IMG/VR virus record: IMGVR_UViG_3300013212_000064
Location: 1 to 39,728 of that record
Length of the DNA: 39,728 bases
Reading direction: 5' to 3' (one strand)
Source of the DNA: a virus
Shown here: in pieces, positions 23,087 through 31,208 of the stretch
Layout: each line of letters opens with the position of its first letter
How positions within the stretch are numbered: the stretch's first letter is position 1
Position numbers and translations under genes: made by a program
The notes under the pieces: model-generated
Database searches by the model: none
What the model saw: only the letters and a program-made list of their open reading frames with translations
Told to the model about the DNA's origin: nothing

Positions 23087-24545
23087 GGAGGCGCCCCCAC
23101 AGCTTGGCAACAAAGAGGGCACGCGCCAGGCGCTCCTGCAGACCTGTAGCGTCCATCTGCGGGTACAGCTCGGCAAGTAGCCCCAGCAGCTCATCGGGCT
23201 GGGCACCGCCTTCAATCCGCTTTAACAGCGGCGCCAGCATCGCTTGGGCGTCGGCGTTGAGCGCGTCGGCCGACAGCGCATCGAAGGCGGCGTCCAGCGC
23301 GTCCTGGTCGGGCGCTTCCTCGCCCTCGGCAAACTCAGCCGCCGGTACGTCCGGCGTGGCAGCCTCGACCAGGTCGCCGTCCTGCAACTGGTAGGCGCGC
23401 TTGAAGTAGGCCGGCGTCAGCTTGGCGCCGGCGCGCATCAGCTTCTCGTCGCGTTCAGCCAGCACCTTGTCGACTTCCTCCTGCTCCCATAGCGAGAACA
23501 CCGGGCGGGCACCATCGTTGAAATTCAGCTCGCACACCCAGCGGATCAGGGTATTCATCGCCTCTTCAACGATGGCCGAGTCGCCGTCGCGGATGTCGCG
23601 GGTCACTTCCAGCCCGGCCTGGGCCGAGGCACGGTTGGCGGTGGCCTCGGTGGTCTGGTTCTGGCCCAAGAGCGCGATCGATACCTCGGAGCGGCAGAAG
23701 TGCAGCAGGCGCTCGTACACCTCGGCGCTACCGGTCTTGCCGGCCGCTTCCTTGATCTCCACGCTGGCATCATCAGGGATCACCGCCACCGCGTCCTGCA
23801 CCATGGCTTCCAGGTTGTCCAGCAACAGATCGGTCTCGGCCGGCGTGGCGCTGCGTGGGTGTTTGCCGATGATCCACGGCGCGCCGTACTTCTCGGTGAA
23901 TTGCACCCAGAACTTGAGGCCACCCTTCTTGAAGGTGGTGGGCCAGAACACCATGGACAGGTCGGCAAAGCCGTAGGGGTTGTCATAGCTGGCGTCCTGG
24001 CGTGGCACCAGGAACTTGCGTGCGGGTAGCTCCTCGCCCTGCAGGCGGTTGTTTTTGGAGCGAAAGCGCAGCTGGTTGGCCGCGTCGTAAACGAACCAGT
24101 CGGCCGGCTTGCCGACGATGTCGACCGGCACCACGTAGCCGCCAACCTTGCCCCACATCACCTCCATCGGCTGGTAGCCGTAGAGCACGGCGTCCAGCAT
24201 CTCGGTGATGATTCTGGATAGGTCCAGGTCGGCGAAGATGCTCTCGATCGACTTGGCCACACGACTCTTGGCCTTGTCACGATCCAGCCCCCATTCCAGC
24301 GCCTTCACCGCCGCCTTACGACGACGGACGCAGCCACCCACGTGGGCATCGGCACGCAGCTCGCGATAGACCTTGATGTCCTTACCCAGTGCCTTCAGTA
24401 CGCTGTCCGGGTTGGGCAAATACATGCCCAGGGTGTGAAAGTCGATACTGCGCTCGCGCGTGGCGATCTGTTCGGACAGCGATTTGCGCGGCTCCCCGAA
24501 CTGGACAAACTCGGTGGGGCTGACCCACATGCCTTTAGCTTTCAT
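23079..24545 (-). CDS. portal protein (DUF935, Mu gp29)
   Basis: A 488-residue DUF935 portal protein like Mu gp29, forming the dodecameric ring through which DNA enters the head. Visible landmarks are LPNPDSVLKALGKDIKVYRE near residues 42-61, RRRKAAVKALEWGL, YGYQPMEVMW and FKKGGLKFWVQFTEKYGAPW. ATG 24545 overlaps the terminase stop (ATGA) and has AGGGG upstream. Order terminase-portal-F matches Mu. Confidence 0.93.
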   Translation of the reverse strand: MKAKGMWVSPTEFVQFGEPRKSLSEQIATRERSIDFHTLGMYLPNPDSVLKALGKDIKVYRELRADAHVGGCVRRRKAAVKALEWGLDRDKAKSRVAKSIESIFADLDLSRIITEMLDAVLYGYQPMEVMWGKVGGYVVPVDIVGKPADWFVYDAANQLRFRSKNNRLQGEELPARKFLVPRQDASYDNPYGFADLSMVFWPTTFKKGGLKFWVQFTEKYGAPWIIGKHPRSATPAETDLLLDNLEAMVQDAVAVIPDDASVEIKEAAGKTGSAEVYERLLHFCRSEVSIALLGQNQTTEATANRASAQAGLEVTRDIRDGDSAIVEEAMNTLIRWVCELNFNDGARPVFSLWEQEEVDKVLAERDEKLMRAGAKLTPAYFKRAYQLQDGDLVEAATPDVPAAEFAEGEEAPDQDALDAAFDALSADALNADAQAMLAPLLKRIEGGAQPDELLGLLAELYPQMDATGLQERLARALFVAKLWGRLHA

Positions 24546-26155
24546 TGGTACCCCTGGGTGATTCTGGCACCGGTGCGACGGCGGCGGGACTTCACCGTCA
24601 CCGGGCCTTTGTTGATTTCGCGGCTGGCGTAATACGCCAACGCTACGGCCACTGCAGCATCACCGTGGCGTTTGCCCTGGTCTTCACCGGTACTGCGGCT
24701 ATCCGGGATACGAGGTACGCCCTTGACGATTTGCACCGCCCGCAAGTCGGCCAGCACATCGGCGTCTTTGGGCAGGCCATCCAGCGTGCCGTCCTCGAGC
24801 GCAGCTTTCACCGGCGGCATGTGTTCGCGGTACCAGGACTCGGTCAGCATCACCTGCTGGATACGGCTTGCACCGTAGCGCTGCATGGCGTACTCGGCCA
24901 GAAACTGGCCGTTACCACGTGCATCGAAGGCACCGCCGGTAAAGCCCGGCAAACGATCCAGCAGGTAAAAGCACACTTGTTCCTGCTGGCGGAACGGCAC
25001 ATTGCGCAGCTCCAGGATGAAGGGCACACGGCGTACCAGGTTTTGCTGCTGGATCAGCGGCACGTGCACGGTAAGGTCGCCGGTGCGGCCAAAGTCTTCG
25101 CCGTTAAAGCTGATGGCATCTGTCGGTAGTGCAGCCAGCAGCGGCGCCAGATGTTCCTCCAGCCAGTCGCGGCAATCGGCGATGCGGATGTGGTCGGGCA
25201 GCAGCTCGAAGCCCGGCGGGCACGCCCAGCGCAGCACCGGGGTATCGGCCGACATGCGCGACTCCACCAGGGCACGGGACAGCCAGGCACCGCCGCTGTG
25301 CTTGGGAATGCAGCCGTATTCTTCCTCGGCAGACTCGGTGTTGGGCGCGTTCTTATACAGGTCGTCGCGCCATTTCTTTTCGCCTTCCGGCGACCAGGTC
25401 TGGCCGGTGACGTAGCAGATGCGCTTGTACAGGCCATCCGCGATGGCATCGTCCAGCGTGATGCGGTGGATGCTGTAATCCTTGCGGCCGGCGCGGGCGT
25501 CTTCGATGTACTGGTTAAAAAGGTTCTCCACGCCATTGTGTGTGCTGATCAGCCGTACCTTGTTGCCCCACATGGTCAGTGCCAGCGCGGCCTTCAGCAG
25601 CTCTTCCAGGCTGTCGTGGAAGGCCGCCTCGTCGATCACTACATCGCCCTGCAGGCCACGCAGGTTGGATGGCCGGCTGGATAGTGCCTGGATTTTGAAG
25701 CCGGACTTCGGGAAGCGGATCATGTAGGTGAGGATTTCTTCCTGCTTGCCCTCATCCCAGAAGGTCTGCTCGTACACGTCGGCCTGCGCCAGCTCGTTGA
25801 ACGCCTTGGCGAACAGTGCACAAGCGGCGATGTACTCCAGCGCCATTTCCTTCTTGCTGCCTACGTAGAAGGTATTGCAGCCCTGGCGGCGGCGCGGCCG
25901 GGCCGCCTTCACCACGTTGCGGCCGGCCTCTGCCCAGGTCAGGCCGGTACGGCGCGACTTCTCCGCGAACATGATCTGGGCTTCGTCTTCGAACCAGCGC
26001 TGCTGGTACGGCAGGAATACCGGCTGATTAGAAGGGATGGCGTCGGCCACCTCTTGCGGCACCACCACGCCGGCCAGCGCCAGCTCCTCCGCCAGGTCGA
26101 TCTTGCGGGGGATGCCGACGGACACCAACGATAAGTTCTGCTGCTTGGCCATCAT
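24542..26155 (-). CDS. terminase large subunit (Mu gp28 type)
   Basis: A 537-residue packaging ATPase/nuclease of the Mu gp28 type. The ATPase has the Walker-A-like AEKSRRTGLTWA at residues 64-75 and Walker B VVIDEAAF at 172-179; the nuclease domain carries the acidic motif FNGEDFGRTGD near 350 and the late acidic segment HGDAAVAVALA. It packages phage DNA and, in transposable phages, cuts host sequence beyond the ends. Two adjacent ATGs (26155, 26152) are possible; AAGGA lies close upstream, and the first overlaps the preceding stop. Confidence 0.93.
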   Translation of the reverse strand: MMAKQQNLSLVSVGIPRKIDLAEELALAGVVVPQEVADAIPSNQPVFLPYQQRWFEDEAQIMFAEKSRRTGLTWAEAGRNVVKAARPRRRQGCNTFYVGSKKEMALEYIAACALFAKAFNELAQADVYEQTFWDEGKQEEILTYMIRFPKSGFKIQALSSRPSNLRGLQGDVVIDEAAFHDSLEELLKAALALTMWGNKVRLISTHNGVENLFNQYIEDARAGRKDYSIHRITLDDAIADGLYKRICYVTGQTWSPEGEKKWRDDLYKNAPNTESAEEEYGCIPKHSGGAWLSRALVESRMSADTPVLRWACPPGFELLPDHIRIADCRDWLEEHLAPLLAALPTDAISFNGEDFGRTGDLTVHVPLIQQQNLVRRVPFILELRNVPFRQQEQVCFYLLDRLPGFTGGAFDARGNGQFLAEYAMQRYGASRIQQVMLTESWYREHMPPVKAALEDGTLDGLPKDADVLADLRAVQIVKGVPRIPDSRSTGEDQGKRHGDAAVAVALAYYASREINKGPVTVKSRRRRTGARITQGYQ

Positions 26156-26721
26156 TCCTTACCCAGCAGAATGCGGCGGATGCGGGCTTCCATCTGCTCG
26201 CTCATACCATCGGCGCCGCGCATTTCTTCCAGCTTTTCTTCCTGCTCGGCCAGCAGCTGGGCACGGGCCTCGCGCTCGATGCGGGCCTGCTCGTCCAGAC
26301 GGAAGCGTTTCTGGTTCACGCTGGCGCGGGCCAGAGTGGCAATGTTCTTGGCCGCACTGGATAGCAGACCGATGCGCTCGGCCGGGTCGACGTCTTCGTC
26401 TCCGGCCTCCTGCAGGTTGACGATGCTCTCGAACAGCTCGGTCTGCACCAGGGCGATCACGGCTTCGGAGCGGGCGTCCTGGTCGTCGGCCGCACCTTCT
26501 GTCAAGAGACGCGCCGCCTCGGTGCTGGCCTTGATGGCAGCAAAACGACGCTCGATCTTCTGGCCGTAGCGGTGGATGGCGGATTTGCTGATAGCGAAGC
26601 CCTTGTCGCGCAGCGCGGCTTCCAGCAGCTGGTAGCCACTGAAGTTGCCCTCCACCAGAGACTTATCCAGCCACTCTCGTACCGACTGGGGCAGTTGGCC
26701 AACACTGTTGCGGCGGGCCAT
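26152..26721 (-). CDS. Mu gp27-like protein (DUF3486), probable terminase small subunit
   Basis: A 189-residue DUF3486 protein in the Mu gp27 position. The start MARRNSVGQLPQSVREWLDK and the helix-turn-helix-like segment YQLLEAALRDKGFAISKSAIHRYGQKIE are typical, followed by a long helical, coiled-coil C terminus. It lies next to the large terminase and is thought to be the DNA-recognition subunit. ATG 26721 is preferred because the family begins there; an upstream in-frame start at 26754 is not. Confidence 0.88.
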   Translation of the reverse strand: MARRNSVGQLPQSVREWLDKSLVEGNFSGYQLLEAALRDKGFAISKSAIHRYGQKIERRFAAIKASTEAARLLTEGAADDQDARSEAVIALVQTELFESIVNLQEAGDEDVDPAERIGLLSSAAKNIATLARASVNQKRFRLDEQARIEREARAQLLAEQEEKLEEMRGADGMSEQMEARIRRILLGKE

Positions 26722-26722
26722 A

Positions 26723-27034
26723 TCACTGGCTCCAGTATTTCTGCGGCCGGGCAATGCCGGGTTCGCAGTCGATGGTGTACTCGGCGATGTCGGTACCGTA
26801 GCGGGTCAGGCTGCCCCACCAGCGCCCGGATGGCTCCTTGCGCAGTTCGACCAGGTCACGGTCGGACAGGTAGTCCAGCTCGCGCCGGACTTCGATCGGC
26901 GTCACGTCCGGGTAGATAGACTGCATGGTCATCTGGATAGGCCCTTCGGACAGCTCTTCCGGGCGGGCGTTGTACAGCGCCAGCAGCAGATACCAGCGCA
27001 GGCTTTCACGGCGTACTTTGGCTTGATCAATCAC
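26723..27034 (-). CDS. Mu gp26-like protein, winged-helix-like
   Basis: A 103-residue protein in the Mu gp26 position between the gp25-like and gp27-like genes. The pattern LRWYLLLALYNARPE, then PDVTPIEVRRELDYLSDRDLVEL and a beta wing (GRWWGSLTRYG) suggests a winged helix, which would bind DNA or a partner protein. The start is GTG at 27034, with AAAGGGG upstream and an eight-base overlap with the gp25-like gene. Its role in head assembly or packaging is unknown. Confidence 0.8.
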   Translation of the reverse strand: MIDQAKVRRESLRWYLLLALYNARPEELSEGPIQMTMQSIYPDVTPIEVRRELDYLSDRDLVELRKEPSGRWWGSLTRYGTDIAEYTIDCEPGIARPQKYWSQ

Positions 27035-27404
27035 GGTTGGCCCCTTTTAGTTGCCAGTTCTCAAGGCGCAACGCCACCGCATCAAGCTTGGCCTCGATCA
27101 CGGTCTGGTTGCGGATATAGTCTTCGCGGCGCACGTACTGCAGCGGCAGCTCGGCTTTCCACTGCAGGAAGTCGCGGTCGAGTGCCTGTAGTCGCGCCAC
27201 CACTTTTTGCTCTTCTTCTGCATGACGATTCAGTGTGGCCTGCATGGCGGTGTCGGCCGTCTTGCGGGCGTCTTCCAGCGCCTGGAAGCGCTCGTCCAGG
27301 CGACGGTCTATCTGGCTGAACAGCACCTTGGCGCCGCCGGCGACAAAGCCAAAGAAAGCCAGCAACAACGTGAGTAGCTGCCAGAACTCCACTTGTACGG
27401 TCAT
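27027..27404 (-). CDS. Mu gp25-like protein (DUF2730)
   Basis: A 125-residue protein with one N-terminal membrane segment (LLTLLLAFFGFVAGGAKVLF, about 10-29) and a long coiled coil (about 30-115). This is the DUF2730 architecture of Mu gp25, found after lysis genes in many transposable phages; its function is unknown. ATG 27404 has GGGAG upstream and overlaps the Rz stop (ATGA). It is placed between the spanins and the packaging genes. Confidence 0.83.
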   Translation of the reverse strand: MTVQVEFWQLLTLLLAFFGFVAGGAKVLFSQIDRRLDERFQALEDARKTADTAMQATLNRHAEEEQKVVARLQALDRDFLQWKAELPLQYVRREDYIRNQTVIEAKLDAVALRLENWQLKGANRD

Positions 27405-28003
27405 GGCTTGCTCCCTTCATGCCAGTCCAGCAGGCGGTTCAACTGTGACTCGATGTCGCGGCAGCGCTGTCCGTAGTCGGTGATGTGTTCCAGGATGTCA
27501 GCCTGCTGTACGCCGGCATCAAGGGCTTCGGCGGGGTCGGCCGCATCAGCAGCTCCGGCGGCAGGGATGGTTGGGGGCACAGAGGCGGCACCGATGGCGC
27601 CGTTGTACACGCCGACAAAGCCATGAGTGAAAACGCACTGAGGAACAGGCTGCAGCGGCGCGCCAGGCGCCGGGCGGTATTGGCTGGTGACACGGGTGAT
27701 TCTCCGTTTCAGTTGGTCGGTCTCTTCGGCGTGCCGGGCACGCTCCTGGAGCAGCTGGAAACCCAGCTGGTTGGCGGTGGCGGTCAGCTCGCGCTCTTTG
27801 TCGAGGGCCTGCCCGGCGGCGGTAGCCATCAGCAAGGCGTGGTCACGCTTGAGGTTGGCCAGCGCGGTCTCGCCCTTGGCCTGGGCCGAGCGGTGGCCCA
27901 GGCCGTAGCCCCCGGCACCGGCCGCCAGGGTGGTGATGGCGACCAGGCCAAGGCCGGCCAGTGCTGCCTGCAGGCGGGTGGCGATGAAGGGGGTATCAAG
28001 CAT
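27401..28003 (-). CDS. Rz: inner-membrane spanin (Rz-like)
   Basis: A 200-residue protein with an N-terminal membrane anchor (residues 10-35) and a long periplasmic coiled coil with LANLKRDHALLMATAAGQALDKERELTATAN-type heptads, the layout of Rz i-spanins. ATG 28003 has a perfect GGAGG. The o-spanin gene lies nested in its 3' half in another frame, as in many phages, which strengthens the call. Together they fuse inner and outer membranes in the last step of lysis. Confidence 0.85.
   Translation of the reverse strand: MLDTPFIATRLQAALAGLGLVAITTLAAGAGGYGLGHRSAQAKGETALANLKRDHALLMATAAGQALDKERELTATANQLGFQLLQERARHAEETDQLKRRITRVTSQYRPAPGAPLQPVPQCVFTHGFVGVYNGAIGAASVPPTIPAAGAADAADPAEALDAGVQQADILEHITDYGQRCRDIESQLNRLLDWHEGSKP
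27439..27693 (-). CDS. Rz1: outer-membrane spanin lipoprotein (Rz1-like), nested in Rz
   Basis: An 84-residue lipoprotein entirely inside the Rz gene in another frame. A basic start and hydrophobic segment lead to the lipobox LSAC at about residues 26-29, followed by a proline-rich mature part (APSVPPLCPQPSLPPELL), the classical Rz1 make-up. The start is GTG at 27693, with GGAGA seven bases upstream. Later ATGs would destroy the signal sequence. Confidence 0.88.
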   Translation of the reverse strand: MSPANTARRLARRCSLFLSAFSLMALSACTTAPSVPPLCPQPSLPPELLMRPTPPKPLMPAYSRLTSWNTSPTTDSAAATSSHS

Positions 28004-28226
28004 TGCCGACCTCCTGCTTGTCGCGCTTGGAGGCAATCCAGCTGCGGGCAGCCGAGTAGCCGCCCACCACGCCTAGATAGACCAGCCAGGTATCGGTAGT
28101 CAGCTGGCCAGCCACGCCCTGGTAGATGAACATGCCAGTGGCAGAGGCGCAGGCCACATTGGCCCACAGCTTGCTGTGGCTCAGACGGCCGCTGGCTGGG
28201 TTGGTAAACAGATCAGACAGTCGCAT
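27996..28226 (-). CDS. putative holin
   Basis: A 76-residue protein with two hydrophobic segments (about LWANVACASATGMFIYQGV and WLVYLGVVGGYSAARSW) and a basic C terminus, between the amidase and spanin genes. A small membrane protein here is most simply the holin that releases the endolysin, though two-segment proteins of this kind could be an antiholin or accessory lysis protein. ATG 28226 has GGAGT upstream. The end overlaps Rz by eight bases. Confidence 0.68.
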   Translation of the reverse strand: MRLSDLFTNPASGRLSHSKLWANVACASATGMFIYQGVAGQLTTDTWLVYLGVVGGYSAARSWIASKRDKQEVGNA

Positions 28227-28230
28227 GGGC

Positions 28231-28749
28231 TTACTCCTGCAGGCTGCCAACCAGTGGTTTCATCCCACCCTGTAGCCAGTCGGCCACGTTGAAGCCAGGG
28301 CAGGTTTTGAGCCACTCGCCAGGCTCTACGGTGCCGTCGCCATCCTTGTCTGGCGACAGGTCACGGTGGCCTACCACGCGGGCAGCCGGGTACTGCGTCT
28401 TCAGCGCTTTTACCAGGCTGTGTAGCGCATCCCACTGCGCCCGGGTAAAGCGGCTGGTGCCTACCAGACAGATGCCGATGGATTGAGCGTTAAAGCCCTG
28501 AACGTGCGCGCCGACCTCGGCAATGCCTCGGCCGGTGTGCTTGCTGCCATCGGTATCCAGCACGAAGTGGTAGCCGATGGCGGGTAGATGCGGGTTGAGC
28601 TGTGCCAGCGCAGCCGGCTGGCGTTTGAAGCCACGCTGGGCATGCCAGCTATCGATGACCGCTGCGGCGCTTTTGGTAGGGCTACCCAGCTGGCGGCCAT
28701 TGGCGCTGGCCGAGCAGTGGATAACGATGCAGTTGATGGTGCGAGACAT
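28231..28749 (-). CDS. N-acetylmuramoyl-L-alanine amidase (endolysin)
   Basis: A 172-residue amidase_2 family endolysin that cuts the amide bond between muramic acid and the peptide. Zinc ligands are visible as H11 (VIHCSAS), H128 (VVGHRDLSPD) and C150 (KTCPGF), with Y60 in GYHF. The segment DKDGDGTVEPGEW (134-146) has the spacing of an EF-hand calcium loop. No signal peptide is present, so it needs a holin. ATG 28749 has GGAGGGG upstream. It is the first gene of the lysis operon, 57 bp after a late element. Confidence 0.94.
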   Translation of the reverse strand: MSRTINCIVIHCSASANGRQLGSPTKSAAAVIDSWHAQRGFKRQPAALAQLNPHLPAIGYHFVLDTDGSKHTGRGIAEVGAHVQGFNAQSIGICLVGTSRFTRAQWDALHSLVKALKTQYPAARVVGHRDLSPDKDGDGTVEPGEWLKTCPGFNVADWLQGGMKPLVGSLQE

Positions 28750-28806
28750 GATCCCCTCCAGACGTGAACATGCCGCCATTGTCGGCGGCATATTCGGGAG
28801 GGGCTT

Positions 28807-28820
28807 TTAATCGAGATTAG
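28807..28820 (-). promoter_or_regulatory. putative late promoter element of the lysis/packaging operon
   Basis: TTAA-N6-TTAG (spacer TCGAGA on +), the fourth copy, with one mismatch. It lies six bases past the end of the membrane protein gene and 57 bp upstream of the amidase gene, matching the place of Mu P-lys. Confidence 0.6.
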
Positions 28821-28826
28821 AGAGAT

Positions 28827-30050
28827 TCAGCAGAAAACTATAGGAATTACGGAAGTAACACTTTCCAACCATAACCAAGCAGCGGGAGTGAGGCAGAAGT
28901 ACACGACATGAGCTAGAACAAGCCCAATGATTAGTACAAAAGCAATTGCCCATAGAATGCGACGCTGCATGGACAATCGTGCGTCTAACATCGCAAAGAT
29001 GTCGTTGAATGTTGGAGCAACGGTTTGATGCTTTTTCTGAATGAGATCTTTCTGACGTGTGATTTCACCCTTCAGCACCTCGAGTGTATGCCTCTGATTC
29101 CAGATCAGCAAGCCGACCAAATGTACAAAAATCCAGCAGCCAAGCAATACGGCAGAATTCACCCAAGTCTCATAGCTGGTTGCTTTTTCAGCCCCGGCAT
29201 CCTTCATTTGTGTGGCTACTATGATCGTAGCAACTGGGATGCTAAGCATTTGGTTCTGAATATCAGCAAAAACTTTATGAATTTTCCCCGTGTATTCGAC
29301 CTTTGCTGCTTCGAGCTCACTTCTAACTTTGTCATAAGAGAAGTTGGAAACGAACAGCCGATAGCCATCGGCAAACTTATTTTGCAGCTCAGGAAGATGA
29401 GAGAGTAGTCGCTGGAACCGCTCAGCAGGAGAAGCCCCCTTAACGATGCTAATTGCCGCATCTGCGAGGATGGCAAGCTTTTGCTCCTTGTGAGTATCGT
29501 TCGTGAAGGAGTCTTCTAGCTTTTTTATGGCAGACAGATCGGCGGCTAAAAGATCAGCTGTGCAATAGTTCACTGGAAGCGTGAATTTTCCCTCGTGAAT
29601 GAATATCAGCTCTTCTCTTTCGGCTTCTAGGTATGCCGCCGCTTCTCTGAGTAGCAGGATGAAGCTGAGCAAAGTTTTATAGCTCTGCACCTCCGGGGGG
29701 ACAGAGCTATCACCTGGAGCATACTTGCTATCAATTAAAAAGTATCTCTTTGGCTCTTCAATGCGGGCCTTCCTGGTTCGGAGAAGGCCATCTAAATCAC
29801 TAGATAGCACACCAATGCCGAGCCTTGGTTCCCCAACGAGCAAGCGTACAGTCTGCCCAACTGCAAGTTTGTCAGGGTTTCCAGACGCCAGGCTCATTCC
29901 TGAGTCATCAAGGTTTTCCTCTTCCAAAAGCAACGCAAGCGTATCCCTCAAGTCTTGACTTGATAGGGTAAGCGTACCGGCCTTGGCATTTTGGTCAAAT
30001 GCCAAGCTCCGATAAATACTTAGCAGAAGCGGGAATGTAACCTTACTCAT
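28827..30050 (-). CDS. membrane protein partner of NA37 protein (candidate defence effector)
   Basis: A 407-residue protein I cannot assign to a family. The first 260 residues are soluble and mainly helical, with a strand-rich part near 60-110 (LAVGQTVRLLVGEPRLGIG). The C-terminal part has membrane segments near 298-317 (AVLLGCWIFVHLVGLLIW) and 364-387, with a coiled coil between, and ends hydrophobically. ATG 30050 has GGAGATA upstream and overlaps the NA37 stop by eight bases, so the two are made together. The pair is AT-rich relative to the phage. An N-terminal sensor and membrane-acting C terminus would suit an abortive-infection effector, but this is inference. Confidence 0.8.
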   Translation of the reverse strand: MSKVTFPLLLSIYRSLAFDQNAKAGTLTLSSQDLRDTLALLLEEENLDDSGMSLASGNPDKLAVGQTVRLLVGEPRLGIGVLSSDLDGLLRTRKARIEEPKRYFLIDSKYAPGDSSVPPEVQSYKTLLSFILLLREAAAYLEAEREELIFIHEGKFTLPVNYCTADLLAADLSAIKKLEDSFTNDTHKEQKLAILADAAISIVKGASPAERFQRLLSHLPELQNKFADGYRLFVSNFSYDKVRSELEAAKVEYTGKIHKVFADIQNQMLSIPVATIIVATQMKDAGAEKATSYETWVNSAVLLGCWIFVHLVGLLIWNQRHTLEVLKGEITRQKDLIQKKHQTVAPTFNDIFAMLDARLSMQRRILWAIAFVLIIGLVLAHVVYFCLTPAAWLWLESVTSVIPIVFC

Positions 30051-31101
30051 TATCTCCGTCGTCTTGTTGCATCTCTTTACGTAGCCTGATCTTGAGTTCT
30101 TCAGGCACGTTTGTGATAGTCAATGATTCGTCGTCATTGAAAATAATTTGCTTCTCATTAAGGGCGGTACGGTCAAACTCAATTTTCCAATATGGGGTTT
30201 TCCCGGAGAACTTCACCAGCCGCCGTAACACTCGCCGATCTGGGACAAATCCCTCTGAAAGCTTCAGTTCCGGATCGGATAGCACTTCCACCAACGCTTC
30301 CGGTGAGACAGGCCAGAGCTCATTCGCAAATGTCTGGATATCAAGAGGCTCATCGTCTTTGGCAAGTTTTGTGCAAATAGCATGGGCGCTGCTAAGAAAT
30401 CTCTCTTTTGCGACTTCGTCCATTTCTTGCTTTTCCGCGAAGACCTCTAGGCCACCAATAAGGGTAGCTGTCTCTGCAGCCGCAGCCACACTATTGTCGC
30501 AACCAAGAAATGCTTTGAAGTAGTCAGAAACCTTGGCCTGATCTCGCCCTTTAAGGAAACTCAAGTAGCGTTCTCCACCAGAGTTCCAGCTGGTCATGTC
30601 GATCCTACCTGCCAGCCTAAACCCCTTGATGTCAAGGTAAAGGCTGTCCTTCACATCTTTCCCCTCCGTTAACGCAGCCCCTAGCTCATCGGTGAGAATT
30701 GCAACTAGAAGGTAGTCGGAGGCGTCTCTCGTTGTGTGTGCGATGAAAACATGACCTCCAGTCGCGGCTGTCTTAGCAGCTTTTGTGCAGAGGGTCTTCA
30801 TCATCGCTCGCGTAAGCTCTAGAAAAGTCTTGCTCTTATCTACATGGTACTCTCGGACATATCTTTGTACAGGGTAGTTATCCTGATCGTCTTCAAAGCG
30901 ACCATGCGATTTTCCCGCCCGCTTGGCGTATTCGCTAACTAGCTGATCCACCAAACGCTGGACGGTTTTCGTAACAAGAAGAAGATCTTCTCTTTCATCA
31001 ACAGCAAACCCGCCCCCCTCCTGTTTCAGGAGGTCATGGACAATAACGCCATTAATTTTGTTCAGTGATTCAGCTGCTTCAATAGTTTCAGGTGCCGACA
31101 T
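30043..31101 (-). CDS. NA37/YejK-type nucleoid-associated protein
   Basis: A 352-residue protein of the 37-kDa nucleoid-associated (NdpA/YejK) family. The landmarks are GGHVFIAHTT at 115-124, LLVAILTDELGAAL at 131-144, and GERYLSFLKGR followed by VSDYFKAFLGC at 176-201. YejK binds the nucleoid in E. coli and its function is unclear. This copy is a phage accessory gene, AT-rich, placed after the repressor operon. ATG 31101 has AAGGAA upstream. It is coupled to the downstream membrane protein. A role in sensing phage DNA replication or foreign DNA is a hypothesis. Confidence 0.85.
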   Translation of the reverse strand: MSAPETIEAAESLNKINGVIVHDLLKQEGGGFAVDEREDLLLVTKTVQRLVDQLVSEYAKRAGKSHGRFEDDQDNYPVQRYVREYHVDKSKTFLELTRAMMKTLCTKAAKTAATGGHVFIAHTTRDASDYLLVAILTDELGAALTEGKDVKDSLYLDIKGFRLAGRIDMTSWNSGGERYLSFLKGRDQAKVSDYFKAFLGCDNSVAAAAETATLIGGLEVFAEKQEMDEVAKERFLSSAHAICTKLAKDDEPLDIQTFANELWPVSPEALVEVLSDPELKLSEGFVPDRRVLRRLVKFSGKTPYWKIEFDRTALNEKQIIFNDDESLTITNVPEELKIRLRKEMQQDDGDNE

Positions 31102-31208
31102 GTAGGTTCTTCCTTGTTAACTCATGTACAACTTGTCCAACTGTTTGAACGAGATTGACTACCCCTGCTGACCGATGTGTAAGACATTTTTTATTCAAAC
31201 CATCTCAG

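Noticed and set aside
28827-31101. The NA37/membrane pair considered as core phage genes
   Set aside because: They have no counterpart in the Mu or BcepMu modules known to me, and their AT-rich sequence suggests an accessory origin.
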